Assembly: GCF_004210375.1 (NCBI RefSeq)
Contig: NC_134829.1
Span: forward strand, 25,374,034-25,438,033
DNA from: Tachypleus tridentatus
Lineage: Eukaryota; Arthropoda; Merostomata; Xiphosura; Limulidae
Direction: 5' to 3'
Length of the DNA: 64,000 nt
Shown: one piece after another, positions 43,201-50,001 of the stretch
Layout of the letters: each line of letters begins with the position of its first letter
Position numbering within the stretch: the stretch's first letter is position 1
The notes under the pieces: generated by a model
Told to the model about the DNA's origin: nothing
Seen by the model: only the letters and a program-made list of their open reading frames with translations
Database searches by the model: none
Made by a program: the position numbers and the translations under genes

Positions 43201-44247
43201 TTTATATTCCCAGAATATATTGGTTTTTGGATTTCCAATTTTTTTTATTTTTTTTTACTAGAAATCTGTTATCTTTTGGCTAAGGGATCATCTGGACATT
43301 CAAACCCTAATATTCTTGCATGTTTGATGTGCTGTGTACTTAATTATAGATGAGTAATTTTCTTTCTGCATTTCATATAATTTTAGATCTTAACTGAAAC
43401 ATGCCAGTGTTATTAAATCTTGTCACAGAGTATTATCAGTGTTCAAGTAAAAAGAAAAAAAATATTTCTCCTTGATGTTTAATTAAGTATAAAAAGTAAT
43501 ATTTGTGTAATAACTGTGTGTTTTACATTTCAGGCAATATCATACAAAACACACCTGAAGAACAAACATCCAGGTTTAGGTGGACTCTTTGCTTGTAACC
43601 TCTGCCCTTTCCGTTCTGTAAGTAAGGATAACTACGTTAACCACATGTCTGACCATAAGCGAGGAGCTATACCTGCAAATAAAAGCAGTAATCAGACTAA
43701 CAGTAGTGGGCAGAATTCATCTAATGGTTCACAGGAGATGCAACAAGATTCTGGTGGGCAGGTTATCAATACACTTCACTTCTCAGATACAACACTACAG
43801 GAACTGGAAGGACTGCTCCCAGGCAACATCACTGCTGCACAGTTAATCTACAGTTGTCTCACCGCTTTGAGTAATGATGGTCTCCCCGTCAACCTGCCAC
43901 CTGGTGTCACTACCACCTCAACTGAAGATGGTTCGCAAACCATCACCATCCAGGTTCCTGCTACAACCCAACAAGGATCTGGAGAAGCAGAACATTATTA
44001 TTTAACAATTCAGCAACAGGACAGTAATACCAATTTCCCCATCTTAGCAGCTTCAGAAAATCCTCACTCTGGAGCTGAAAGCACTCAAAGCATTACTGAT
44101 GAAACTGCTGAGAAACACCAGAAACAGGTTTCGGGGACCTGTGTTACTCCCGATGCTTCTGAATGTACTTCCTCTCAACAGGATTCCCAATTACCTTTAG
44201 TAGGTGTGAGTAAGCATGCCCTCATTCCACAAGCTGCCAGTTGTTAG
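12884..44247 (+). CDS. Eleven-finger C2H2 zinc-finger protein (gene 1), eight exons
   Basis: Joining 12884-13205, 21781-21963, 28458-28808, 32603-32877, 34745-34986, 35779-36016, 40567-40992 and 43534-44247 gives 2751 bases: 916 residues plus TAG. All introns are GT-AG and phases agree at every junction (1,1,1,0,2,0,0). C2H2 fingers lie at residues 247-268, 358-379, 459-481 (a CX4C variant), 490-511, 520-540, 548-568, 585-606, 614-634, 642-662, 670-691 and 700-720. Only fingers 8-9 and 9-10 have the TGEKP/TGDKP linker typical of tight DNA binding. Residues 1-246 are Ser/Thr-rich; basic patches (GRKKGR at 396-401, GRKR at 424-427) could serve nuclear import or DNA contact. The tail (721-916) is Gln/Ser/Thr-rich. 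The protein is probably a nuclear DNA-binding regulator. The isolated first finger after LEDLMDVV recalls vertebrate ZNF335, but I do not assign orthology. The start ATG has a good context (A at -3, G at +4); the frame stays open upstream to the acceptor at 12846, so an N-terminal extension is not excluded. Confidence 0.92.
13206..14499. other. Start of gene 1 intron, no feature except a GA tract
   Basis: Apart from a (GA)n run at about 13817-13833 I see only AT-rich intron DNA. The minus-strand open stretch at 13.7-13.9 kb has no domain. Confidence 0.5.
15040..15700 (+). pseudogene. LINE ORF1 (gag-like) remnant
   Basis: Read across frames this gives a nucleic-acid-binding gag of the Jockey group. 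RPYIPNPLQCF near 15390 precedes a CCHC zinc-knuckle block with Cys-rich phrases (CINCNGS near 15520). A conserved C-terminal phrase follows near 15570-15640 (CPKWLEEKEVQHLK, then ITYPEARKLL). A stop interrupts the knuckle region and several of its Cys/His positions are lost. In life such proteins coat LINE RNA; this copy cannot be translated intact. Confidence 0.75.
16100..16740 (+). pseudogene. LINE APE-type endonuclease remnant
   Basis: The region opens with MAILIRWNCRGL, the usual start of a Jockey-type ORF2, and runs open to a stop at 16405. After the stop, LPGETYD, GDFNGHHPLW and the SDHFPI motif follow in order. These are the Asn/Asp/His positions of the APE nuclease, which nicks target DNA. 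The H position of S-D-H is present, but stops at 16402 and near 16553 and frameshifts break the domain. Confidence 0.8.
17330..18924 (+). pseudogene. LINE reverse transcriptase remnant
   Basis: The open pieces 17329-17577 and 17950-18924 hold recognisable RT blocks. They show GPDDVHCEMLHHL, a frameshifted FFDIEKAYDTTW (motif A, near 17820-17850), GVSQGCVLS (near 17992-18015) and a C-terminal KLDYGSLVYDSA (18466-18500). The catalytic Y/A-DD box expected near 18085-18100 is read only as a degraded LDDF. From about 18560 the sequence no longer resembles RT although one frame stays open to 18924, so that long reading frame is accidental at its end. Confidence 0.75.
19061..20868. mobile_element. 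DIRS-like element tail, copy 1
   Basis: This segment is homologous, over most of its length, to 26385-27950. Shared landmarks are GGCCATGGAGGCATCCTTCT (19324) against the 26547 region, CAAAATTGCAGTTCAC (19482 and 26711), and internal near-repeats of a phrase ending TTTTGGATTGTAGT (near 20040, with a similar one at 27207). The final block GGTAAGTACCTAT is also shared (20810 and 27901). It ends with an inverted repeat pair (separate entry). I place it as the 3' non-coding end of a DIRS-like retroelement because the second copy follows DIRS coding remnants in the same orientation; that linkage is inference. Confidence 0.6.
20498..20859. repeat. 52-bp inverted repeat pair closing the DIRS-like tail
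   Basis: Arms at about 20498-20549 and 20808-20859 are imperfect reverse complements (right arm core GGTAAGTACCTATCTGAAAT, left arm core ATTTCTGATAAGTACTTACC), separated by about 258 bp. The right arm recurs at 27900-27950. Copy 2 lacks the left arm, apparently by a deletion of roughly 100 bp. DIRS elements carry inverted termini, which fits; a separate MITE is the alternative. Confidence 0.6.
20869..21780. other. Intron sequence, no feature
   Basis: No repeat family or exon is recognised between the DIRS-like tail and coding exon 2. The pyrimidine tract and TTTTAG acceptor of exon 2 close the interval. Confidence 0.5.
21781..21963 (+). CDS. Gene 1 coding exon 2
   Basis: The acceptor is ACTCTTTTAG and the donor is ACAG/GTTAGA. 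The exon is 183 bases with phase 1 at both ends, so it could be skipped without changing the frame. It adds residues 108-168, acidic and without known domain (GETIQIGVDP, GVPVLLEVTENSDTD). No stop occurs in the used frame. Confidence 0.85.
21964..22829. other. Intron, possibly the 5' part of the DIRS-like element
   Basis: The sequence at 22400-22830 has the same T/G-rich, decayed look as the DIRS RT next to it, but I can name no domain in it. No 5' terminal repeat matching 27900-27950 was seen. Confidence 0.35.
22830..24000 (+). mobile_element. DIRS-like retroelement, RT and RNase H remnant
   Basis: The RT palm is clear: LHSIALGMHYYMDDWLLLAP (about 23281-23340) has the Y-x-DDWL box that marks DIRS/Ngaro RTs. 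It is followed in another frame by GFIIRVENSFLAPTHCVISL, the conserved block after it. Upstream, weaker matches to the palm start lie at 23090-23230. Downstream, HLFTNTLLYG and a block up to 23975 resemble the RNase H that follows RT in this order; the usual catalytic Asp in LFTD is Asn here. Stops occur throughout, so this is a dead copy. It belongs with the tyrosine-recombinase-type retroelements, which do not use an integrase. Confidence 0.78.
24170..24478 (+). repeat. Unnamed dispersed repeat, copy a
   Basis: This matches 38549-38886 closely and 52125-52290 more weakly: TCATCTCAAAATCTC, then GGTTAATTTGAC, then AACTACATTCATTTATCCTA and TAAATTTTATTG in the same order. It has no coding content. 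It interrupts the DIRS-like element between its RNase H remnant and later parts, so it is probably a nested insertion. Confidence 0.7.
24479..25339. other. Intron sequence between DIRS-like parts
   Basis: No gene and no identified repeat. The phrase at 24530-24660 (TAGGGGCCCTTCTACCCAGA) is GC-richer and may belong to a repeat I cannot name. Confidence 0.4.
25340..27950 (+). mobile_element. DIRS-like element downstream part and tail, copy 2
   Basis: Between 25400 and 25860 the translated text resembles the region after RNase H in DIRS elements (FLIVPSWLTQVFFSQLLQ near 25578). From about 26385 to 27950 it matches tail copy 1 at 19061-20868. It ends with GGTAAGTACC at 27901 and a terminal block through TTATAACTTC near 27950. 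I did not recognise the catalytic residues of a tyrosine recombinase. The same orientation as 22830-24000 suggests one element split by 24.0-25.3 kb. Confidence 0.6.
27951..28457. other. Intron end before coding exon 3
   Basis: AT-rich intron DNA; only the T-rich tract and TCTAAAG acceptor (ends 28457) are interpretable. Confidence 0.55.
28458..28808 (+). CDS. Gene 1 coding exon 3, zinc finger 1
   Basis: The exon is 351 bases, phase 1 at both ends, so it could be skipped in frame. It encodes residues 169-285. Finger 1 (residues 247-268) reads CKFC, twelve residues, HIRNCH and follows an acidic LEDLMDVV segment; it is isolated by about 90 residues from finger 2. The donor is AACAG/GTATTT. The in-frame codons CCATTG at 28475-28480 are internal, so translation does not start here. 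Confidence 0.9.
28809..30137. other. Intron sequence, no feature
   Basis: No repeat family or exon recognised. AT-rich with few CpGs. Confidence 0.5.
30138..31366. repeat. Minisatellite, about 29 units of 41-43 bp
   Basis: The unit is CATTATTAGTAATTAGCAAT followed by GTTTTTCATATTATTCTTGG TT. Units 1-4 and the last unit end in CTCAAGTA (43-bp form); the inner ones end in CTTGGTT (42 bp), with a shared one-T-shorter 41-bp subtype in clusters. Because 42 is divisible by three, a false 14-residue periodic reading frame appears at 30290-30490. It lies in the intron between exons 3 and 4 of gene 1. Confidence 0.95.
31376..32602. other. Intron sequence before coding exon 4
   Basis: No gene seen. 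Segment 31505-31755 (ACCTGTTGACTGCC, then CGATCGGCTTGGACGAG) has more CpG than its surroundings and may be a repeat fragment. An (ATT)n run lies at 32476-32493. Confidence 0.45.
32603..32877 (+). CDS. Gene 1 coding exon 4, first part of zinc finger 2
   Basis: The acceptor is TTGTCTAG and the donor AAG/GTAATG. The 275 bases enter at phase 1 and leave at phase 0. They encode residues 286-377: an acidic, Ser-rich stretch, then C358-GHC and H374 of finger 2. The last His (H379) comes from the next exon, so the intron splits the finger between Lys377 and Asp378. Confidence 0.9.
32878..34744. other. Intron sequence, no feature
   Basis: AT-rich DNA without recognised repeats or exons; ends in the acceptor CTGTTTAG before 34745. 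Confidence 0.5.
34745..34986 (+). CDS. Gene 1 coding exon 5, basic linker
   Basis: The exon is 242 bases, entering at phase 0 and leaving at phase 2 (donor TTTAA/GTAAGG). It encodes residues 378-457 plus two bases. It completes finger 2 (DH), then gives a charged linker with GRKKGRDW and GRKRIS, both suited to nuclear localisation or minor-groove contact, and a Lys-rich end. Reading through the donor would hit TAA at once, which supports splicing here. Confidence 0.88.
35490..35592. repeat. Short dispersed repeat, copy 1 of a pair
   Basis: It shares TACTTTGAACATGTTGTTCC and flanking phrases (TTATTCCAGT, GGACTC, TTTTCATGTAC) with 36270-36366. The two copies flank coding exon 6. No tRNA or TIR signature is seen. 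Confidence 0.75.
35779..36016 (+). CDS. Gene 1 coding exon 6, zinc fingers 3, 4 and most of 5
   Basis: The acceptor is GTTTAACAG and the donor CACATG/GTAATT. The 238 bases enter at phase 2 and leave at phase 0 (residues 458-537). Finger 3 has four residues between its cysteines (C459, C464), finger 4 is C490-C493-H506-H511, and finger 5 loses its last three residues to the next exon. The linkers between these fingers are not the TGEKP type, so they may bind protein or RNA rather than a continuous DNA site. Confidence 0.92.
36270..36366. repeat. Short dispersed repeat, copy 2 of a pair
   Basis: Same orientation and about 85% similar by eye to 35490-35592, about 780 bp away. It starts after an ACCCTTTCAGTACTG phrase. 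Confidence 0.75.
36370..38337. other. Intron sequence, no feature
   Basis: AT-rich, CpG-poor intron DNA. No exon-like segment with splice sites and no recognised repeat. Confidence 0.45.
38338..38485. repeat. Repeat with foldback end, copy 1
   Basis: The phrase CCTAATAGGCC...CAGAGCAACTTGAAAGG, then TTATTAATATTAGGCTAATA is repeated at 39948-40068. In this copy it runs into a foldback (left arm TTTGTATTTAAATTAAATTT, right arm AATTTCATTTAAATACAAAT), about 75 bp long. Confidence 0.72.
38549..38886 (+). repeat. Unnamed dispersed repeat, copy b
   Basis: Same order of phrases as copy a at 24170-24478, but with a longer middle part (TTTCAGTAAAATGTTAATAT). It follows a (GTTT)n and poly-T run at 38491-38520. 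A weaker third copy is at 52125-52290. Confidence 0.7.
39948..40068. repeat. Repeat, copy 2
   Basis: It matches 38338-38445 in the same orientation, including GGCCTAATAGGCC (with GGGGC before it) and the AGGCTAATAA block. It lacks the right foldback arm. Segment 38890-39947 between the copies holds no gene; the pair may bound one element of about 1.7 kb. Confidence 0.72.
40567..40992 (+). CDS. Gene 1 coding exon 7, end of finger 5 to first part of finger 10
   Basis: The acceptor is TTTTTTTCCAG and the donor ATTCAG/GTAACT. The 426 bases keep phase 0 at both ends and encode residues 538-679. It carries R-I-H, completing finger 5, then fingers 6-9 in full and the first two cysteines of finger 10. 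Linkers TGEKPF (before finger 9) and TGDKPY (before finger 10) are the canonical DNA-binding type. This is the most conserved-looking part and keeps CpGs although the introns around it have lost them. Confidence 0.95.
40993..43533. other. Intron sequence, no feature
   Basis: Last intron of gene 1. Segment 41920-42170 (ATTAACTGACATAAAGAAGC...) looks like decayed repeat but is not identified. A poly-T and (ATT)n tract lies at 42177-42222. No further exon is needed by the phases. Confidence 0.45.
43534..44247 (+). CDS. Gene 1 coding exon 8, finger 11 and C-terminal tail
   Basis: The acceptor is CATTTCAG. The exon completes finger 10 (H686, H691) and encodes finger 11 (700-720). A 196-residue tail follows, rich in Gln, Ser and Thr (for example TSTEDGSQTITIQVP, then EHYYLTIQQQDSNT), of the kind seen in activation regions of transcription factors. 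The stop TAG is at 44245-44247. The last 15 or so codons and the stop show the same phrase pattern as the tandem repeat of the 3' UTR. Confidence 0.92.
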   Translation, partial: AISYKTHLKNKHPGLGGLFACNLCPFRSVSKDNYVNHMSDHKRGAIPANKSSNQTNSSGQNSSNGSQEMQQDSGGQVINTLHFSDTTLQELEGLLPGNITAAQLIYSCLTALSNDGLPVNLPPGVTTTSTEDGSQTITIQVPATTQQGSGEAEHYYLTIQQQDSNTNFPILAASENPHSGAESTQSITDETAEKHQKQVSGTCVTPDASECTSSQQDSQLPLVGVSKHALIPQAASC

Positions 44248-45545
44248 TGTCTTTGAGTGTAAACATTCTTGTCTTAAGCTGCTAACTTGTGTTTGAGAAC
44301 ACTCTTAATTCCACAAGTTACTAACTCGCAACTGTTTGTACGTGGTAACGTACAAGCTCTTAGTGAGTGACAGTACTTTTCCACTACCTGTTACTGTTTG
44401 TAAGTGTGGACACACATTATACAAGCTGCTGTCTTTCTGCCTCCACAAGCCAGTAGTTTATGCATGTAAAAAAAACAAAAAACTATCTAATACCAGATAG
44501 CTGTTAATAAGAATATTAAATTTGCTAACAGCTGGTAGTTGGTGTTTATAAATAGAGAAGACTCTTCCTTCAGTTTTGCCAATTGTCTGGATCTTTAATT
44601 GGAAGTTATGAACAGTCCATCTTACCAGTGTCAATAAGTAATGTTTCTGAGCAAAAGAACAACTCTTTTACAACTTAATTTTGATGTATGAGAACATTAA
44701 TGGCATAAGCTTTTTTGCTGTTAACTTGTGTAACTAAGAATATTTTCATCACAGCCTACTTTTCTCATGTTACAAAATGTTAATATCTTTTGATAAGAGC
44801 TCAAGATGCAGTCTGTTAGTATCTGCCAGTAAGAGCTTTTCTCACATGAGGCTTTAGCTGTTAGTATCTAATAAGACCTCTCACAAGATTCTATCTGTTA
44901 ATGTCTCACCAAGAGCTTTTATTGTACATGATACTAGCTGTTAGTATTTATCAGTAAGAGATTTTGTTGTACGAGATATTAGCTGTTAGTATTTGTCAGT
45001 AGAAGCTCTGCTCTCAGTACATGCTAGGTTTTAGTGTCTGTTGAAGGAAACTGTTCTCTTACTAGAATCTAACTGCTGGTATCTATCTGTCAGTAGAGGA
45101 GCTTTTTTTCCTCACTAGATGCGAGCTTTTAATATCTGTCAGTAGGAACTTTTGTATTATTAGGTGCTGTTGGTAGGATCTCTTTTCTCACTAGATGCTA
45201 AGTGTTAGTATCTATTAAATTGAGCATTTCTGTTATGAGATGATAATTTCTAGTATCTGTCGTTAGGAGCTTTTGTTTCACTGGATACTTGGTTTTGATA
45301 TTTGTCACTAGGAGGTTTTCTTTCACTAGATGCTAGCTGCTAGTAGCTGTCATAAAGAGCTGTTCTCTTACTAAATGCTAACTGTTAGTATCTCTCAATA
45401 GGAGGTTTTCTCTAACTAGATGCTAACTACAAGCATGTTAGTAGGGGTTTTCTGTTACTAATGCTATTTGCTAGTCTCTGTCTGAAGGTGGTTTTCTTTC
45501 ACTAGATACTAGCTGCTAGTATCGGTCAGGAGGAAGTTTCCTGTT
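44215..45545 (+). repeat. Degenerate tandem repeat in the 3' UTR of gene 1
   Basis: About 16-20 diverged units of roughly 45-55 bp. The shared phrases are CAGTAAGAGCTTTTCT, then CACTAGATGCTAGCTG, then TTAGTATCTGT. Clean units lie from 44790 onward; from 44215 to 44790 the same phrases occur in weaker form (AAGCTGCCAGTTGTTAGTGT at the stop codon). It is part of the predicted 3' UTR if the poly(A) signal at 45985 is used. Confidence 0.82.
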
Positions 45546-45984
45546 ATTAAATAAATGTAGTAGTTTTTGTAAGAGGAAACAAACAGCCAGCTAAAATTGT
45601 CCTTTAAGTGAGAACTGCTCTTCATCTTGTAGTGAGGGTGCATCCTTCCCACAGCAGCCATCTGGTACTGACAAAATGTAAGAATACTTCCTTCTCTCAG
45701 GCTTTTAACTCTTATTGTGAGTACAGTCACCACATGGTTGTTGAGCTTTTTGCTGTCAGTGTTATGGACTTAGTGTAAATTCTAATTGATCTATTTAATT
45801 TTGTTGTTAAGTAAACAGTTTGATCTATGCCAGCATAAACAAGTGTATTACTGACCAAAAATGTACAGCTAATGGAATTTGTACATTTTGTGTGTTTATA
45901 TAAGGCCTTTATAGATTCACTTCACCTCTGAAGTTAATGAATTTTGTTTCTGTATTTAAGTTCTTTAGGAAGGTTGTTGAAAAT

Positions 45985-45990
45985 AATAAA
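45985..45990 (+). terminator. Poly(A) signal candidate of gene 1
   Basis: AATAAA lies 1.74 kb after the stop codon and is followed within 20-40 bases by a GT-rich stretch (GATGGTGAAAGTGTGTG), as expected for cleavage. An earlier AATAAA-like site occurs near 45547, directly after the tandem repeat, and is an alternative. Confidence 0.55.
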
Positions 45991-46224
45991 CTTTTCCCTT
46001 AGTGATGGTGAAAGTGTGTGAATATCTTTTTTTTACAGACTGTAACATAAATACATAAAACAGTAGTGTGATTTAAAATATGATGTTCCAGCCATGATAA
46101 AATCAGTACTTTGTATTGCAATTTTCCTGGCAGATACATTCCAACAAAAGGACCAGTCAGCAGTGTTTCTAATATATTTTAACTTTGGGTAGTATTCTCT
46201 GCAAAGCTATGAAATCTTTTAATT

Positions 46225-46395
46225 TTGCCTACTTGTTAGCATGCTAAACTGTGAATCAGGAGATCTGTGTTTTTCATCTCATTGTCCGAAAATCATGCTT
46301 TTTAGAGCCATGGGTGGATTACAAGAGTGGCAGTCAAATCCCACTATTTGATTAGAGTAGCAAGTTAAACACTTAGAGAACCAAAAAAACAACAA
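46225..46395 (+). mobile_element. Old tRNA-derived SINE, family 1 (decayed)
   Basis: The phrases TTAGCATGCTAAACTGTGAATC, AGCCATGGGTGGATTACA and GTCAAATCCCACTATTTG track the younger family-1 copies (GGGGGCGTTATAATG, TCAATCCCACTATTCG), with CpGs lost. Plus orientation, 3' part truncated. Confidence 0.65.
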
Positions 46396-46695
46396 AAAGC
46401 ACATAATTAATGTTTAGTAAATTATTAACATCTTTCTTCCTACAGTCAACAATGCTTCCATTGGATATGAGCATCAGTTTTGCACTTTGTAATTTTGATG
46501 CTTTATTTCTTTAATGTTTGTTTATGTCTAGGAATAAGCTCACATTACAGCATCATTAGATTTGGACCAGATCTCTTGTATTTAACGTTAACTTATTTTC
46601 ATCCTGTATCATAGACTTCAATAGAAATGATGCTTTGATGAACAAAGGGTATGTTCAAGTCCTTCACCAAACATTAAATAACTCTTGTAAGCCTT

Positions 46696-46803
46696 TTGTG
46701 TTTATTGTTAAGTGTAAAACTACACAATGGGCCCACCACAAATATCAAAACCCATTTTTTAGCATTATAAGTCTTCAGACTTACTGCAGAGACACTGGGA
46801 CAT
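46696..46803 (-). mobile_element. tRNA-derived SINE, family 2
   Basis: In reverse orientation: CACAATGGGCCCACCAC, ATTATAAGTCTTCAGAC and CACTGGGA match the minus-strand copy at 60740-60851 with CpGs lost. Confidence 0.6.
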
Positions 46804-46809
46804 GACTCT

Positions 46810-48590
46810 TTTGAGACGTGTGACAGATGCTTTTAACTTCTGTATTTGAATTTAGTTTGCTAGTTGCCTCCAGTTTATTTCATTCCGCTACTTACTAAAC
46901 ACGTTGTATATTTTGTTTTTGGCCATGACTGATTTTTTATCACAATTTAATTCTTATGTTTAACTTTTGTTTATACTGGGTAAGATTTTCTCTGTGGTCT
47001 ACAACATTCAGCTACTAACTGAATAACCATTATTGGTGCTTTATTTCCAACAAATCTCAGTCAAGAAAAGATAAAACCTTGTCTGGGAATTACTTTACAG
47101 ACAGGAATTTCTTCATCTCAGGCACAGCCATTTAAAATTATCATCATTGTGGTTTTTATTCTTTGTGAAGTTCATCCTATGATTACTGTTTTGTGTGTAT
47201 TTAATAAATAAATAAACAAACATATATATATATATAGTAGCTTACAAACTATTAGTTACATTAATTATTATTCATAAGCAGTTAAATCCATTGTAAAACA
47301 ATGCTGAATTAAATATTGCATTAGTGTTATTGTTCCAGGTTGTCAACTTATTGTTATAATGAAGAATATCTGTGGTACTAGCATCCAAATACATTGGAGA
47401 TTTCCCATCTATCAGACAGATTCCAAATCCTGGTGTTAATCTAGTTAGCCATTATGAAAAATCATAAATAATGGTACAAAGCTTAGGATTTTTTATGAAA
47501 ATGTACAGTATCTCTTTTGAATCAGTCCTAGGGATTTCAGGCATACATATGAGTTTGAAGCTGATTGGGCAAAGTGTAGGCCCTGTGATATAACATATGA
47601 TGTCTTTCTGCCTTCAAGGTGGTTTCCAGTTTCAAAACAGTGTTTGTTTCATTTCCTCATGTTGTATATGATTTTATCTTCTGTACTGCCAGTTAGCTTA
47701 GGTAAATTTTTCATGTACCAGTGAATTCATTATTCTCAATATAACATGACAGTTAAAAGATGTTACCAACTCCTCAGAGGTTTCTCCTTTCCTCTTTATT
47801 CTGCTATCTAACTTCACATGTAACTACTTCTTCTGATGTGATATTCCAAAACAACTGAAAAGATTTAAAATATGAGTGATAAATAATTATTCCAAGTTTC
47901 TTGTGTTAGATCTGTCAGTGAGGTTGAGGTTGTCTTTTTCCAGATGGGCACCATGATAGAGAGCATGTTGTTTATCACTCCAACCACTTATTTGTAATAT
48001 AACCTCAAATTAGGCCTTGTGTACTTTTCAATTATGGAAGAGGTTAATAAGCTGAATTAGGCTAATTATCAGCTTTAGTTTTTGAATGAGTAAACTACCT
48101 TTTTATATGGAAGCTTTGTTCGTCATTGTCCCTTGTTAATAACTTAAAATAATGGATTTATTCAGCATTCATAAATTTGCATGTTCTTTCACTAATTTCA
48201 ACATCTTTTTTGTAGTAGAATTGATGTAACTTTGTTTGTAACAAGAACAGGTAAATTTATAAACTACATTTTCTGTTTTTGAAAAAAATGTGATCTTTAT
48301 ATCTGAAGAAATACTGCAGATGACATTGTAGTATTAAAATGCATCTCAATTTTATGTGATTACAATGTCCAATATCTATAATCTCTTCTATATTAATAAA
48401 TATTTTTTATATGTTACAAAACAACTATGCACACCACTTTGTACTGTAAATAAGCTTCATCTGTATAAGTTGATATGCTTTCCATGTTAGTTTCAGTCTA
48501 ATTTATAGATTTTTCTACATGCCTGAAAGTATTTTTCAAATATTGTGGTTTTTGAGGACGTTTCGTGTGAAATACGTAGTTCGTAACTGA
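46810..48590. other. Intergenic region between the convergent genes
   Basis: No coding region supported. (AT)n at 47221-47235. CpG content rises only from about 48.5 kb. Confidence 0.45.
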
Positions 48591-48599
48591 TAACTCCAT

Positions 48600-48840
48600 A
48601 TGGAATATATACTTCTGATACATCCACAAAACATATAGCTACAATCAGATGCATCCATGTAGCACACATTGTTCTAGTCAGGTACACCTGCATGGCACAC
48701 ATATTTGCAACTTGATAAATTTGTTTCAAATATATACTTCCAGTCTATTAACCTCTGTGGGGCATACATAGTTCTATTATAATAATTTCTATATGACATA
48801 CTCAGTTCAAGTCTGGTATTACCACATGTTGTACACAATA
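48600..48840. repeat. Degenerate tandem repeat, about five units of 40-60 bp
   Basis: Similar phrases recur: AATCAGATGCATCCATGTAGCA, GTCAGGTACACCTGCATGGC, GTCTATTAACCTCTGTGGGG and GTCTGGTATTACCACATGTT, each followed by CACA or CATA and a T-rich part. Unit length varies. Confidence 0.5.
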
Positions 48841-49480
48841 TCAATCTGATGCGAGTTTCAGAAACTGTAGGTTAAGTTATCACTTCTACAAAGAAGACAA
48901 AAATTACAAATTAATGATTGTAAAATGTCATCCTTATTTTATTACTGTCGCTAGTCCTGCAGAAGTTTTAAGTAGCTTAAAATTAATTTTATTAGGTTCT
49001 CAAATACCTTTTAAAGGTAATGCTTTGTAGGCTGTGAATATTATTTGTTACATATAACCATTTTGTGTGTGTTCCATTAGATACCACCAGATTCTGTGGT
49101 AGCCCAAAACATATCCTTCACGCTTTCATATGTCGAGAGAAGAGTCGCACATTTTTGTATAATCATGTCTGCGTGAAAAGATTAAAAATAGCATAAGAGC
49201 AGATAGAAGTATTGCAGGGTGTCAGTGGTCGTTAAAGTTTTGAGCACTTTGTGTTTACGAATGCTCATGAAGGTTACTTCTGTCTTATGCCAGTGTTAAA
49301 ATATTCATGTACCACCAGAGGTCATTTAGAGGACTCGCTTTTTTTTTATAATCTTAAACAAATACTTGTGTAATTTGTATGCTCTTAAGTAATATTAAGA
49401 CTTATTTCTTAATGTCCACGTTAATTTGCGTTGTTTTTTTTTAGAAATTTTAGTATCAAATTAATAAGTCACTTTTTTCA

Positions 49481-49734
49481 GCCAGGTGGGTTAAGGCGTT
49501 GGACTCGTAATCTGAGGGTTGCGGGTTCGAATCCCCGTCGCACCAAACATGCTCGCCCATTCAGCCATGGTACGATATAATGTGTTGTCAATCCATCTGT
49601 TCGTTGGTAAAAGAGTTGGCAGTGGGTGGTGACGACTAGCTGCCTTCCCTCTAGTCTTACACTGCTAAATTAGGAGTGAGTAGCGCAGATAACGCTTGTG
49701 TAGCTTTGCGCGAAATTCAGAAACAAATAAACAC
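49481..49734 (+). mobile_element. tRNA-derived SINE, family 1
   Basis: The tRNA-like head carries ACTCGTAATCTGAGGG at the anticodon arm and a perfect B-box GGTTCGAATCC. The body includes GTTCGTTGGTAAAAGAG and GGTGGTGACGACTAGCTGCC; the tail is GCGCGAAATTC then A-rich. The CGT at the anticodon position points to a threonine-type tRNA origin. It lies just downstream of the poly(A) signal of gene 2. Confidence 0.9.
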
Positions 49735-49746
49735 ACTTTTTTCAGT

Positions 49747-49752
49747 TTTATT
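49747..49752 (-). terminator. Poly(A) signal candidate of gene 2
   Basis: TTTATT on the plus strand gives AATAAA on the minus strand, about 136 bases after the gene 2 stop codon. The SINE begins within about 15 bases beyond it, so the insertion may supply the downstream cleavage context. Confidence 0.5.
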
Positions 49753-49887
49753 AATTTGCAATGCATTAATACAACAACACACAACTTTCAAGCTATTTGT
49801 ATTAGTGGCACGAAGGGAAATTAAAATTAACTGTAATAGATGCCAGATCTAAGTTGTATCATTCTTTATAAGCATCGCATCATAAGA

Positions 49888-50001
49888 CTAATAATAATAT
49901 AGAGTTTTATCATCTGTCCACACAGGGTGTTTCTTGCTAATAAGGTCGTGTTCTAACATTCGGAGTTTGTTCAATTCTGCAGTCTTCTGGTAACTGCGGT
50001 T
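49888..50001 (-). CDS. Gene 2 exon 4 (last coding exon)
   Basis: The minus-strand acceptor is CTCTTTTTTCAG. The exon starts at phase 0 with NRSYQKTAELNKLRMLEHDL and ends with a TAG after DDKTLYYY, 37 codons plus stop. The coiled coil fades after about 22 residues; the aromatic C-terminus (LYYY) is unusual for such a protein. Confidence 0.72.
   Translation of the reverse strand, partial: NRSYQKTAELNKLRMLEHDLISKKHPVWTDDKTLYYY

Noticed and set aside
43534-44247. Treating the last exon as a separate gene starting inside the intron at 43516
   Set aside because: The open frame begins in the acceptor tract; finger 10 is only complete when exons 7 and 8 are joined at phase 0.
49481-49560. Functional tRNA gene
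   Set aside because: The tRNA-like head is fused to a conserved SINE body and A-rich tail, shared by six other copies; the cloverleaf ends are incomplete.
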